A DNA stretch of 64,000 nucleotides from Vombatus ursinus (GCF_900497805.2 NW_020954556.1:62408447-62472446); one strand, 5' to 3'; shown: positions 9,808 through 21,204, numbered from the stretch's first letter. Notes: a model not told the origin generated them from the sequence alone. Numbers and translations: made by a program.

Positions 9808-10240
9808 CAATTAAATTCAAATATTTATTAAGCACCTACTATGCACCAGACACTGCTCTAGGTATAGGGGATAGAAAACAAAAATCAAACCTCTCCTTAA
9901 GAAGTGTACATTCTACTACAGAGATACAACATTGTAGACAGAAAAGGAAACCCAAGATAATGTCAAGAGGAATACAGCAGTAATACGTAGGAGATCACGG
10001 AAGCTTTCTAGCAGCAACTGGCCCCTAGAATGGGGACTTGAAGGAAGTTAGGGATTCTGAAAGGTGAAAGTGAGGAAGAGCATTCTAAGCATGGCAAATA
10101 CTGTACTCAAAGATATGTAGATGGGAAATGGGATTGTTAGGTTTGGGAATAGGTCTACAAAGGTAAGTGGAAGCCAGACTATGGAGGGCTTCAAATGTTA
10201 GGTTAAGAATTTGTATTTTATCTTAGAAGCAATAAGGGAT
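9808..10240 (-). mobile_element. L2 LINE 3' part, antisense
   Basis: Starts with 'AAATATTTATTAAGCACCTACTATGCACC', the antisense L2 terminus, then 'CTTAAGAAGTGTACATTCTAC', 'GAGGAAGAGCATTCTAAGCATGG', 'GACTATGGAGGGCTTCAAATG' and 'TTTGTATTTTATCTTAGAAGC'. The order is unbroken. Confidence 0.88.
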
Positions 10241-10418
10241 TTTTGAAGTTTCTCCAAGACCTTAAAAATCATGTACTCCAACACTCCTCATTTGACACAA
10301 GAGGAAACCGAGGTCGACGGAGGTTTAAAGAGTTGCCTAGAATCATAAAAGTAGTAATAGCAGCATTATAGTTCTCTGCCTCAAAATCCAGTGTTCTTCC
10401 CATGCACCTCTTCTGACT
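10241..10418 (-). mobile_element. MIR3-like SINE, antisense
   Basis: 'CACAAGAGGAAACCGAGG' core and 'CAGTGTTCTTCCCATGCACC' head, antisense order. Confidence 0.65.
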
Positions 10419-10690
10419 GAAGTAATTTTTCCCTCATTAGATCTCAAATCACTTTGTACATCTCTTGTGTATGTACCTTTTCATATTTTTTTCTCAAAAC
10501 ATCACAAAGCACTATATATGCACCTTTTATTTGCATTTGTTATCCAATTAGTATCAGGTTATTTTGTTTATCCTTCTCCAATTAAGCTGTACATTCCTCA
10601 AGGGAAATGACCGTGTCATCATTCTATCCTCAGTATAAGCACAGTGCCATTGCACAACTTAATAAAGGTGAGTTAAACTGAATTGACATT
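10419..10690 (+). mobile_element. L2 LINE 3' end, sense
   Basis: 'AATTAAGCTGTACATTCCTCAAGG', 'GCACAGTGCCATTGCACAAC', 'TTAATAAAGGTGAGTTAAACTGAATTGA' give the sense L2 3' UTR and terminal repeat. Confidence 0.8.
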
Positions 10691-11720
10691 AACCTCCAGT
10701 AAGATGCAATGACTCTATATTATTGAGCCTAAACCAACCACTAATTTAGGATGAATATCATATTTGGCCCAGTAATGATATCAGTTTATTTTCAAATTAC
10801 TACCCATACTTCAATTCACTGTTGCTTTTTTTCATACTTGTTGACATAAACATAGCCTCATAGTCTTTGTCCAGCACTCCCAGATTCCATCTATGCTGCA
10901 AACAGTAGAATCATCAAAGATTTTCAGCTCATCCTCAATTTAAAGCACATCTAGGAATATCCCAGAAGTGGATCTTATTATATATACTATCTCTGACCTA
11001 CTGGTACATTTCAAATGTTTAATTTACCTCTCACTGAACTTAACATATTAGGTTTAGATTTCAAAACTTTAAAGTAAAGGCATACTATACACAGAAAATT
11101 ATTTGTTTCTGTAAAATGTAATGCTGGATTAAACAATGTTATGATGACTTTAATATGTGATTTATTCATTAGGTACAAGTTATACATGGGATGGTAAACC
11201 GACACTCAACAGAGCCAGTTGGGGATTTTAGTTGAGTTCATCACTAGCCATTTGAATGTCATCTTGGGCTATCAAATTAACAACATTAACAGTCATGTTA
11301 GTGACATTATAGTGAGGTATTGTTTATGATGTATATCAATTGTGCTATTGCATAATGGCATCAGTCAGGGTAATGTTACACAGAGTGGTATGCGTATGTC
11401 TTTGAGACAATTCTCTGAAAGAAAGTGTCAAACATTAGAAATTAAAACAAAAACTCAAAACAGTCCTAAATTAAGCCAATGTTTTCCTAATTACATTGAA
11501 TATAATTAATGTTTCTGCGGTTTAAATTTGCTACAAGCATTAAAATTGTGCATTTAATTAACCCAAAAATCAGTCGGATATCAGTGTTGGAATCTGATTT
11601 AGATTAAAACCAATGTGAAGAGAAATCAATGCTTTATGTAAGTCTTCAATATTACACTGAGATAAAGTGTTCCATTACTTGAAAAAATGATTTCGGATAT
11701 TACAGTGAACAAATTTCTCA
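10691..11720. other. Unassigned sequence with homeodomain-like motifs
   Basis: No repeat family recognised for about 1 kb, apart from a short L2-like terminus at its right edge. 11470-11720 is rich in TAATTAA and ATTAA cores. No coding potential is visible. Confidence 0.35.
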
Positions 11721-11727
11721 TTATTAG

Positions 11728-11772
11728 TCAATCAACAAGCATTTATTAATCATTTACTATGTGCGAAGACAA
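11728..11772 (-). mobile_element. L2 LINE 3' terminus, antisense
   Basis: 'TCAATCAACAAGCATTTATTAATC' then 'ATTTACTATGTGC' is the antisense L2 terminal ~45 bp. Confidence 0.7.
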
Positions 11773-11864
11773 AAAATAGCCTAAAAGGGAAAATGAAAAT
11801 TAGTTTTCTTTTTCAAATGAAAAAGATAAAAACTGGCCCTTGTCTTTGATCCCTGAGTCAAACA

Positions 11865-12060
11865 GAGGAAGCATGGTGTAACAGAAAGAATACTGGACTC
11901 AAAAGGTGTGGACTCTACAAACTTCTCTGCCACTTAATAACTATCTAAGCTTAAGTAGGTCATTCTCCCTTACTAGGCCTCAGATGACTTATGTACACAA
12001 AAAGGAGGTGGATTAACAAACCTCTAAGAATTCTTCCACTCTGACTCTGTTCTAAAGTCA
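11865..12060 (+). mobile_element. MIR-like SINE, sense
   Basis: 'GAAGCATGGTGTAACAGAAAG', 'ACTGGACTCAAAAGGTGTGG', 'GGCCTCAGATGACTTATG' and a MIR3-like end near 'CCTCTAAGAATTCTTCCACTC'. Confidence 0.7.
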
Positions 12061-12144
12061 GTTAAAATTCTGACATTTTATATTTTAACTCTATGTTCTA
12101 AGGCCTGAAGGCTTTGGCTTATCACCTGTCTTTGTACAGACTGA

Positions 12145-12238
12145 ACTAAAAATGTTAAAACCATTCTTAGCTCAGGGACCATAAAAAACAAGCTGTGGGC
12201 TGCATTGGACCTGTGTGCCACTGTTTGCCAATCTCTGC
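12145..12238 (-). mobile_element. hAT-Charlie DNA transposon end
   Basis: 'CATTCTTAGCTCAGGGACC', 'GCTGTGGGCTGC' and the terminal 'TTTGCCAATCTCTG' resemble the terminal part of a mammalian hAT ('...agtttgccgacccctg'). Only one end is present. Orientation is uncertain. Confidence 0.5.
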
Positions 12239-12549
12239 TCTAAAGCACCTCAGAATTCTGAAATTCTATATACTAAAGACGCTTGCAGTCCTGACATGCT
12301 ACATTCCTAACAAGTTCTTTTCATATAAAGAATCCAGAATACTAGATTATAAGAGTATATGAAACTAAGACAGAAGTAAAAATCTCCAGGCACTAGTTCA
12401 ATCTTCCTACATTAGACTTTCCATTTAAGGTTCACTAAGCACTTAGATGTGGCATTTGGAAAGCCTTGCCACAAGATGTCACCATAACCTCACACCAAAG
12501 CTGGACCCAGGTTCTGAGAACCAACTATTTACCTTATCTATTTAAAGTG

Positions 12550-13335
12550 AGTTGTTTGAAAGATGATTATACATTTGAAAATATAATGGGGAAGGATGAA
12601 ATCATAATATCATACTTTTTTTGAGCAATGGCAATTACTGAACAGACCACTAAAAATTACCATAAAAATTATAGCTTTTTTTTGTTCATTTGATACACTG
12701 GTTTCATTCATGGAAAACTGATATTAACTTATTTCAATACATTGCCTATTCCAAACCATTGGTTGTGGATGTTATAAATTCCCTCTTTAAAAAAAAAAAA
12801 GTGTCAGACTACTGCCTTCCCTCTGAAAGACAAAGTGGTAGGAGTACAATTCGGAGATACTAATGGAACACTTGGTGACCTTGCAAAAGAAGATTCTTCT
12901 TACATGCCACATTCATTCTCTATCACCTCAAATGAGAGAAACATGTAGAACCACAGAAGAGGCCCTGACAGATTTAAGACATCTTTCTTCCCAAGTGTTC
13001 CTGGGTCCTTTTTCTTATAACCTTTGTTTGCCAGAGAGAGGTTCCAATTGCCATGTTAATATGGTATATTAGTGACATCTTGTGGTGAAACAAAATACAG
13101 AAAATCCTAAATTTTTATTCTTTGTTAACATTCTGTAGAAATAAAAGTTTGCTACTAGTATCTTCCAACAATGCAACTTCTCTATTTAGTTCTATGGTTG
13201 TTCAAAAGATAAACAGTCATCACCACCAATAAACCCATGTATATTCAATGTTATATGATGAACCTTCCTTGTAGAACCTAAATGTAAATGAGTCAGACAC
13301 ACTAGTGTCTGACATATAGTCACAACATATAAGTG
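12550..13335. other. Unassigned sequence
   Basis: No recognised repeat. A 69-codon open frame at 12863-13072 has no homology I can name and no splice or promoter context. Confidence 0.3.
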
Positions 13336-13337
13336 AT

Positions 13338-13920
13338 CTTTATAATGGGTAAGTTCCTATGGCCTTCTTACCCTGGCAGATCTCTGCAGCCCCCTTATCT
13401 CATTGGTAAGTTCCTCCTGAAACCTCCATTATGAGGAAGGGCCCAGGCCAGCCATCCCTTGATTTCTCTCCAAGATATGCTTCTGACTCTCCAAATTTCG
13501 CCACCAAAATGTAGTTTCCTTCTCACCCTGAAAGTTCTCTCTACCCCTTTGAGTTCCCAGCCCTTGGAAGAGCCTTCCCCTTCCACTCCTAGGTACCCTC
13601 TCTCCCACTAGTGAGTCCTCCAAGTACATCTTTTTTTGAGGGAAATGACCAGGTTAGCCATCCTTTATTCCCTTCTTGGCAATACTTCTGATTCTCCAGA
13701 CTACATCATCAAGCATTAGCTGCCTACTCACCCTGAAACATCTCCCCACCTCTATGGCCCCTTCTCCCATTGGAGAGTTCTTCCCAGAAACTCTATTTTT
13801 AGGATGGGCCTAGACCAGCTATCCTTCATTTTTCTCCTGGCTCTATATAGGATTCATTATATACTTTGCCACAATTCCTCTGTGCAGGTACCATACTCAC
13901 ACTCCACTTTTCAGCTCTCC
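13338..13920. repeat. Degenerate tandem array, ~165-205 bp unit, 3-4 copies
   Basis: Unit starts recur at ~13348 (GGTAAGTTCCTATGG), ~13404 (CATTGGTAAGTTCCTCC), ~13604 (CCACTAGTGAGTCCTCC) and ~13767 (CCCATTGGAGAGTTCTTCC). Inside units, 'CAGGCCAGCCATCCCTT', 'CAGGTTAGCCATCCTTT' and 'TAGACCAGCTATCCTTC' recur in step. So do 'CTTCTGACTCTCC' and 'CTTCTGATTCTCC', and 'CTCACCCTGAAA' (twice). The first copy is internally deleted. Two overlapping minus-strand open frames of 63-66 codons at 13395-13629 fall in it and are probably incidental. I do not recognise the family. Confidence 0.75.
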
Positions 13921-14060
13921 GTTAGAAAATAAGGGCAGAGGGCAGAGACTGCCTTTTCCTTTCTTTTGTTTTCTTTTCTTTTTTGCATATATTTGCACCT
14001 CCAGTGCTTAGCACAGTGTCTGGCATATAGTAAGCGCTTTAAAAATGCTTGGTGACTTAT
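13921..14060 (+). mobile_element. L2 LINE 3' end, sense
   Basis: 'AAGGGCAGAGGGCAGAGACTGCC', 'CCTCCAGTGCTTAGCACAGTGTCTGGC', 'ATAGTAAGCGCTTTAAAAATGCTTGG' are the L2 3' UTR and terminal repeat. Confidence 0.85.
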
Positions 14061-14384
14061 CAAAAGTGATCCTTGTAATTGGAAGGGGAAGCTGAAGGTT
14101 GAAAAGGAAAAAGATACTATCTTGACTACAGTAAGAATTTTTTACTTTACAAATCAAACAAGGTGGATTTGTCTAGTGGCACAAGCAAGGATAGCCCTTC
14201 ATTAAGTACAACATTAAAAGAATACATTGAGTTAATATCTCCCATCTCCCCCAGGAGACTGACAGTAGAATGGGAGGCACACTGGATGGGCAGGCATGGA
14301 TGAGATCATAGATCCACTAGCATATAAGTATATAAATCAATATGATAAGTGAAAGAGAATTCTATCACTAAATATATATGCATG
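14061..14384. other. Unassigned sequence
   Basis: Purine-rich patch, nothing recognised. Confidence 0.3.
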
Positions 14385-14595
14385 GTAAGACAGAGAAAGA
14401 GCACTGAACAATGGAATCAGGGGAACTACCATACTGCCTGGTCATGATTCTGTCACAAACAGAAACTGTGAGACCCTTTATAAATCCTTTCTCTTCTCTG
14501 GATCACAATTTCCTCATATTTGAAAATAAATGGTTTGGACTAGACTAGATTTCTCTAAGCATCTCTGAAGTTCGTACTGTCTATGATTAGGTAAC
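14385..14595 (+). mobile_element. MIR-like SINE, sense
   Basis: 'GAGCACTGAACAATGGAATCAGGG', 'CAATTTCCTCATATTTGAAAATAAATGG' and the MIR3-like end 'CTAAGCATCTCTGAAG'. Confidence 0.7.
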
Positions 14596-14813
14596 AGCAC
14601 TTGGCCCACTGCTAAGAGCAGAAGCCACCATGCACTAGAAAAAGTGATGCGTAAAATCTTTCTATAAAATCTCATTATAAATGAGGAAATTCACTGGAGG
14701 TGAAGGAGGAATTGGGGGGAAAAAACAGAAGAACTGAGGGTAATTTATCTTTTAAAGATATATTGGGAGGAGTCACATAGCAAGGAAAAGAGACAATAGA
14801 TATCTACTACCTG

Positions 14814-15175
14814 ATTTATCATTATTATTATTATTACTACTAATAACAATAGCTAATACACACACACATATTATATAGAGCACTTTAAGGTCTATAGGGT
14901 ACTATATGTATACATATATATTTACATACAAACTCATTTGATCCTCACATCAATCCTATAAAGTAGGTGCTATTAATTTTCCCAATGAATCCCTTAAAAC
15001 CAGGGATGGAGAACCTGTAGCCTCAAGGCCACATGTGGCCCTCTAGGTCCTCAAGTGTGGCCCTTTGACTGAATCCAAACTTCACAGAACAAATCCCCTG
15101 AATAAAAGGTTTGTGCAAGTTCCACAACCCTGCCTTAAAACTATTTACAGGCTATGAAGAGGACATAAACCTTCA
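14814..15175 (-). mobile_element. MIR, antisense, split by a hAT MITE
   Basis: (ATT)n tail, 'ACAATAGCTAATACACAC', 'GAGCACTTTAAGG', 'CTCATTTGATCCTCACATCAATCC', 'AAGTAGGTGCTATTAATTTTCCC'. After the hAT insertion the core resumes with 'TATTTACAGGCTATGAAGAGG'. Confidence 0.7.
15001..15132. mobile_element. Complete-looking hAT-type MITE (132 bp)
   Basis: Starts CAGGGATGGAGAACCT and ends AGTTCCACAACCCTG, imperfect inverted termini. The interior has 'GGCCACATGTGGCCCTCTAG' and 'CAAGTGTGGCCCTTTGACTG', which I associate with marsupial Charlie-type elements. Flanked by perfect 9-bp direct repeats CCTTAAAAC at 14992-15000 and 15133-15141 (hAT duplications are normally 8 bp). No transposase sequence, so non-autonomous. 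Confidence 0.82.
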
Positions 15176-16040
15176 TGGAATAAGCCAATGGTATAGCTGT
15201 TTTTACAAAAATGAAAATTATATAAATAGGGCCATTGATTCTAATAATCAATGGATCTGCATACAAATTTTAATGGACAATAAAAGTGAATATAGAATAC
15301 AGAATCATAATAAAAACAAGAGGCAACCTATGTAGACACAAATGAAAAGGAAAGGAAAGGCAACAGAACTGACGTTGATAAAAAGTTAAATAATTTTCAT
15401 CATTTTACAAAAAAGTTTATCCACAAAAGAGAACCTTTTTAGGTCCAATTAAGGCACATAAATCTACATTTATACATTTAGAAGGAAATGAATGAATATG
15501 AGGGAAATAAGGATTTCATTGATTATTCTGTATGAAATCTTTATTTTAAACTTAGTTTAATGGACTGTTACGGTCAGTGGAAATGCATTTCATATGTACT
15601 ATACATGCAATCTTGGTAAGTTCATCCATCAGCAAAAATCATAACACAACTATGCCTTGTCTTGATTATATATTTCTTATAATAATAAATAAAACCAATG
15701 CACACGTTTGTTACCTATTATTTTCCACAACAGTAGCAATGCTGCTGGGGGGGGGGGCAAAGCAAGAGGAAAAAATATTACTGGGAATAATAAAATCTGA
15801 GCATTTTCCAGAAAGTAACAAAGAAGCAATAATTAAGATTAATTTGGCAGAATATTGATCTCTATGATGACTGAGTTTTTAAACTTGTGATCCTAAATAA
15901 ACAATTAAGTTATCTGTATAGTATTAAGTAACCCTGTTTTTGACTGACAACTAGCAATTACCAGACCATTCCCATCCAAAAACAGAACAAAATAATGAGT
16001 TGGGTCCCAGGAGACAGAATTTCGGCATCTGAAATGGTGG
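15176..16040. other. Unassigned sequence
   Basis: No recognised repeat family. It includes a run of 11 G at 15747-15757. The 93-codon open frame at 15577-15858 crosses that run and shows no recognisable domain. Confidence 0.3.
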
Positions 16041-16044
16041 GATG

Positions 16045-16275
16045 CCCTCTCCTACAACTTTGCTAAGTGCTACCTAAATCAACCTTCAGAGCTCAGCTGA
16101 GATGCCATCTCCACCATAAAGTGGTCCCTGAACTACCTACCATTTCTTATCACCTCTTAAGTACCTCTTATTCACTAGACCCATGTTATTTTATTTATCT
16201 CTACAGTCATTTCATCAATACCTTGAAAGGCAGGAACAACACTTTCTCCTCCCAAACAAGCGTTACATGTTGCTA
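16045..16275 (+). mobile_element. L2 LINE 3' region, sense
   Basis: 'TTCAGAGCTCAGCTGAGATGCC', 'ATAAAGTGGTCCCTGAACTACC', 'TTTATTTATCTCTACAG' and 'CTTGAAAGGCAGGAAC' follow the L2 3' order. Confidence 0.7.
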
Positions 16276-16635
16276 GATTAATATTTTTTATGTGGAAATC
16301 TAAGAATAATTTACAATTTTCTGAGCTCTGTCACTCTCTTATGCCTGCTCTAGCTCACACCAATCTGCCTTTCAAACTTTTCTCATGTTATTATTCCCCT
16401 TCACACATACTATGTTTCAGGTAATCTATGGCTACTGGCCAGCCTCTATATATCTGCCCACAATTCCACCTGTGTGTCTTTGTTCACATTGCTCCTTATA
16501 CTTGATACCCTTCTCTCCTCCATCTCCATTTGCTGAAAGCCAAATCATTTGCCAGTTCAAATGCTATTTCTCCACAAAAAAGTCTGTCCTGATCCCACCA
16601 GCAAATAATGATCATTTCACCAGACATCACAGCCC

Positions 16636-16872
16636 TTGGTTTATGGGCAGTTAGGTAGCATGCTGTAAAAAGCAAATGGATCCAGAGTTGGGAAGACCTG
16701 TATTTAAATCTAGCCTCAAACACTTACAAGCTATGTGATCCTAGGCAAGTCACTTAACCTCTCCGCCTCATTTTCTTCATATGTACAATGGGGATAATAA
16801 TAGCACCCAGAATTTTAAGGATAAAATGAGATGATATCTGTAAAGTGCTTTGTAAACTTTAAGTTACTACAG
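16636..16872 (+). mobile_element. Marsupial MIR-type core-SINE, sense
   Basis: Head 'GGCAGTTAGGTAGCATGC', 'AGAGTTGGGAAGACCTG', 'TAGGCAAGTCACTTAACCTC', 'ACAATGGGGATAATAATAGCACC', 'GTAAAGTGCTTTGTAAAC'. Inserted in L2. Confidence 0.85.
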
Positions 16873-17126
16873 AAATATTTTGTTGTTGCTCAGTCATTTT
16901 CATCATGATTGACTCATAATGTCCCCATTTGGGGTTTTCTTGGCAAAGATACTGGAGTGGTTTGCCATTTCCTTCTCCAGTTCATTTTACAGATGAGGAA
17001 ACTGAGGCAAATAGGGTTAATTGATTTGCCCAGTCACACAGCTAGTAAGTATCTGCAGCTAGATTTTAACTCAGGTCTTCCTGACTCCAGAGCTGGCACT
17101 CTATCCACTGTGCCACCTAGCTGCCC
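16873..17126 (-). mobile_element. MAR1-type SINE with RTE tail, antisense
   Basis: 'GTTGTTGCTCAGTCATTTTC', 'GGGGTTTTCTTGGCAAAGATACTGG', 'ACAGATGAGGAAACTGAGGC' and the end 'CTGTGCCACCTAGCTGCCCC'. It lies at the tail of the preceding MIR. Confidence 0.92.
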
Positions 17127-17184
17127 CTTGTTTTTATTAGCTCCTTTGTGTAATTCTCCTATCATTTTGTGTTACAGCTATCAA

Positions 17185-17290
17185 CATGTATATGTATACA
17201 TACATATACACACATAGATATACACACACATATATATACACATATATACACACATATATATTATATATATATTACATATATATATATCAT
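17185..17290. repeat. (TA)/(CA) mixed simple repeat
   Basis: Alternating TATACA, CACATA and TATATA units, inside the L2 3' region. Confidence 0.9.
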
Positions 17291-17699
17291 CCCCCTTTAC
17301 TAGATTGTAAGTTTCATTAGGGCAGGAACTATATCTTATGTAATCTCTGTATCTCCCTCAGTCAGCTGTATTTACTACGTACTTAATTAATTTACTACAG
17401 TTGGCTTTATTTTTGTATCCCCTAGTACCTAACATTACAAACAACAGGTTTTCAATAAATATTTACTGACTGGACAAATGAATGACACATCTCTGAAATA
17501 TTAAAAAGTTATTTTACTACCTCATCTCACCCTCTGCAGTTGTATGTTGCAAGATAACTGGAGTGGATACCATAATGTTCAATGTAAGACTTTTAAAAAT
17601 AAATCACCATCCACAAGAGGTACAAATGCAGAAACTACATACGCTATTCCACAAAAGATTGCTTAAATGTAGAAGGGATCTAGATAAGCAATTAAAAAT

Positions 17700-18430
17700 A
17701 GAGATTACAATTTACGCATTAGGATGTTAATACAAAAACGAGACACCCAAAGTAAGATGGAAATAAATAGGTGAAGAATCTTCCTATGGAAATCATATGA
17801 CAAATTAAGAGTGGCAAAGCTCTTGCATCATGTGTCTTTTCAGCTTTACCCCACAGTTCTTTAAATTGTCCAGATTCATCATTTCTTATGATACTGTAAT
17901 ACTCCATACTACAATTTTTTAACCATACTCTAATCCATGGACACCTAGTCTGTTCCTTGTTTCTTGCTAGGAATCACTACAAATAAGACTGACAAGCATA
18001 TTTTTATAGAGATAAGTATTTTCTCCCTTTCATCATCCTCTTCAGGGTACAGTTTCAGTGGTATCACTAGGCAAAATGGTATACACATTTTTTTTCATTC
18101 TTGTTAAATAATTTCCATACTGTTTTCCCAAAAGGTTTGACTAATTCAGAACTCTACCAGAAGTATGATAGTATTCCTATTTTACCACACCCAGCACAGT
18201 GCTGCATTTTTCAACTTTTATTATATTGACCAGTTTACTAAAGGACTGGTGGAATCTCAGAGCAGTTTTAATTTGCATTTGTCTAGTTATTAGAGATTTT
18301 GGATGCTGTTCCATGTGTTATTGATATTTTGTGTTTCTTCTTTTGAAAAATATCTGATCTTATCCTTAGAATACTTATCAACTAGAGAGCCTTTATCTTT
18401 AACCTTATGTTTTTAGCAAATAAATGCCCC
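17700..18430 (-). mobile_element. L1 LINE 3' UTR, antisense
   Basis: Same antisense order as 36100-37050: 'TCATTTCTTATGATACTGTAATACTCC', 'CCATGGACACCTAGTCTGTTCC', 'CAGGGTACAGTTTCAGTGG', 'TTTCCCAAAAGGTTTGAC', 'GCAGTTTTAATTTGCATTTGTCTAG'. A 62-codon minus frame at 17719-17907 is part of it. Confidence 0.75.
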
Positions 18431-18571
18431 ATCAGTCAGGTTTCCTACAGGTCTTTGTCTGTATGTTATATAACTTTATGTAAGAAACAATGTATTCTGT
18501 ACTGTAGTCTTGGTAGATTATTTGAAATAATAGAATGATGCAAAAATTCAGACAAATCAAAGTTACTGATA

Positions 18572-18830
18572 ACAATAGCTGACATTTATCAGCCCTTTAA
18601 AATCTCTCTGGTCTTTTGCAAACTTTACCTCACTAAAGCTCACAATAATCCTGTGTAGTTGATGAGATATGGATTATTATTTTCATTTAAAAAGAAATTG
18701 AGCCCCAGTGATGGAAAATGACTTGCCCAGGGACATTTGTGAGTGAGTGGTAGAGCCGGGACGAGAAACCAAGCCTTTCCACTCAAATGGAAATGTTCTT
18801 TCCATCACACCACAACTTCCTCCTAAGTTT
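18572..18830 (-). mobile_element. MIR, antisense
   Basis: 'AACAATAGCTGACATTTATCAGC', 'AGCTCACAATAATCCTGTGTAG', 'TGACTTGCCCAGGG', 'GAGCCGGGACGAGAAACC' order. Confidence 0.82.
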
Positions 18831-21200
18831 CATGGTCAAAAGTTACTACAAATATTGTGATGGATTGAAAATAGAATTTCTTATGGACAAATGGATACAG
18901 GTAGATGCTTCTATTACCCCTTTCATAATACTTCCAGGCTATAATAAAAGTGAGTTCTTTTTAGAAAAGCAAGAAAGCATCCTCTCAGAATTATACAAAT
19001 ACTTAGAAAACCCATCAAAATAAATAATGGTCCCAAAAATTCTTTACCAAAGAATGATCCCAGAAACCCTACACATGTATCTTCAAATGTATATTCTTTA
19101 TGACTGAACACTGTAACAATTAGCACCTTTACTCCCTGATTTCCTCAGGCTTTCTTCTCAGCCTTGAGGGGAAGGAAGAGGACAGCTTCCAAACCTCAAG
19201 ACTTATTTGAGAGTGTTTCCTGAGTTTGAGGGCTGGAAGTACAGGAAAAAAAGGATGGAAATCTTTGTGGGATTACTTACTTAGAGAGTGTGTCACTATT
19301 TTAGCACCATAAAACTGAAATACCTGAAATATTTGAAGCAAATGTCACTGCATTTGTCAAGAACTGACATGACCGATTAATATTACAAATTCACTTTGGA
19401 TAAATGCTTCAAACTCCCAAGTTATAAACTGCTGAACATCACAATTCCATATTGTAACAATGGGCCAACTTTACCTTGGCTATAAATACTATGAAATGCA
19501 GCCTGATTAATTGGTTAAAAAGTGCTATTAAATGGGAGTCTAGTTCGAGGTCTGACACTCACATTATGCTTAAAGTTAATAGATTCTACTGGTGTCTCGA
19601 AGGCAAAATTATCCTTTTTCCTTCTAAAAAAATCCGAATGACTAACTACTGCATATTGTGTCACTACTGGGCCCATTGCTAACTGGAGGACTCATTATGA
19701 TGCACGATTAAAGGGGAAAAGTTTGAACACAGTTTATCCACAGTTATCTTCCAACATAACTGGTTAGCTTTTCCGAAGACATCATCATCTTTGTGTACCA
19801 GCTCCTAATGATACCCAGCTGGCCCCTCAGCACTTTAGCAGTATGTTATCTAAGTGAACCAGAAAACTGTGCTTCTGGTAGGCTTCTCAAAAGCTAATAA
19901 CCCCAGTCCTAACCTCATGGGCAATGTCCTGAGTCTATACTAGTGTATGCCTTAGTGATAACAAAAAAAAACTTCCCTTTTCAAAGTCAAACAAATGATT
20001 TTTGTAATCTTTTCAAACTTTTTCCAGGCTGCCATAGCAGGGTATAATCTAATGAGTTGCTAAGGAAGTAGCCGGAGTTGAAATTCCACGTATCTCACAT
20101 TATGGTCAAGGTCACAAGAAATAGCTCAAAAAAATAACATCTTACTGCTTATTTCTTAATCTTGTTGATTCTAGTGATGAGCAACATGAGACAAAGATAA
20201 CACATATATAGAAAACTAAGTTACAGCAGGTATATTACCAAAAAAAATAAAGTCAACTTTGAAAATAAGGTTTTTACAATATGGGACCTGAGCACGTAAA
20301 CATCAGAAATCAAAAGGATATGTGTGAAAAACAAATTACAAACCTTCCAAATATAGAACTGCACATGAATGAATGATAATAATAAAGCAGGCCAAACTCA
20401 ATGTGTATATTGGGTATCACATTTCATCAAATAGATTTTGCTCTTGGGTCATCAATTAGCAACCTCCATTCTAGATACTAGTATTGGAAGGTTACTACTG
20501 TTATCATTGGTGTTGCCTCAATATTGATATTTATTTGTTACCTGCTATCTTTATTCCTTCCTCACCAGGTTAGAAAGCATCTTTCAAAGGAAACAAGTAA
20601 ACCTTCTGGGTGCAAGAGGAAAAAAGAAGAGGAATGAACAAAAACATGAGGGTTCTAGCTCACTTAATTTGACAAGAAGAGATTGCTTTCATCAACTTGT
20701 ATCTAATTAAAGTAATTTATTAACTGCTTTATAGCTAATAAAAAGGCTCTGCAAGGTTTGAATATATTTATATTGTACATTTTTGGCAACTGTTCATCTC
20801 AATAATGGAAGCTTTCAGTTTAATAAAAGCTAAATGACTCCATGCAAAGAGCAGTTTACTCTAAAACATATACAAATTACATAGAAGTATAAAAATCCTA
20901 CTAAAACCTTTAATCTCTAAGTTTCAAAGCAGGTGAATTAACATAGAGGACAGTTAAGATTTATTTTCTTTAAGTCCAGAAAATAAAGAGTATTTTAAAG
21001 TCATTCTGTGAACTGAGAAGATTGTCTAAATGCAAAGGAATTGAGTTTAACTCAGTAGCAAATGTAATAAAATCTACTCTAGTATTCACCTACTCAATGA
21101 TATGTTGCTCATTTTATATAAGGAAAAAAAAAGAAGTTAAAAAAAATTCAACATAACAAAACCAAAATGTCAAAACTGGAAATTAAAGCCTGGGGTTTGT
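18831..21200. other. Large repeat-poor block
   Basis: About 2.4 kb in which I recognise no interspersed repeat, which is unusual for this window. No coding exon is evident: frames are short and lack domain content. The A+T-rich part 20660-20890 has several TAATTA/TAATAAA cores and may be a conserved non-coding element. Confidence 0.4.
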
Positions 21201-21204
21201 ATTG

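Larger units (their letters stand above)
16325..17475 (+). mobile_element. L2 LINE 3' half, sense, carrying two SINEs
   Basis: L2 sense text 'TTTCTCATGTTATTATTCCCC', 'TTGATACCCTTCTCTCC', 'CAGTTCAAATGCTATTTCTCC', 'AAGTCTGTCCTGATCCC' to ~16630. It resumes after the SINEs with 'ACTAGATTGTAAGTTTCATTAGGGCAGG' and the terminal 'TTTTCAATAAATATTTACTGACTGG'. A MIR (16636-16872), a MAR1 (16873-17126) and an AT simple repeat interrupt it. Confidence 0.82.

Noticed and set aside
15747-15757. Run of 11 G as a regulatory quadruplex
   Set aside because: A single homopolymer, possibly also length-error prone in sequencing; no supporting context.
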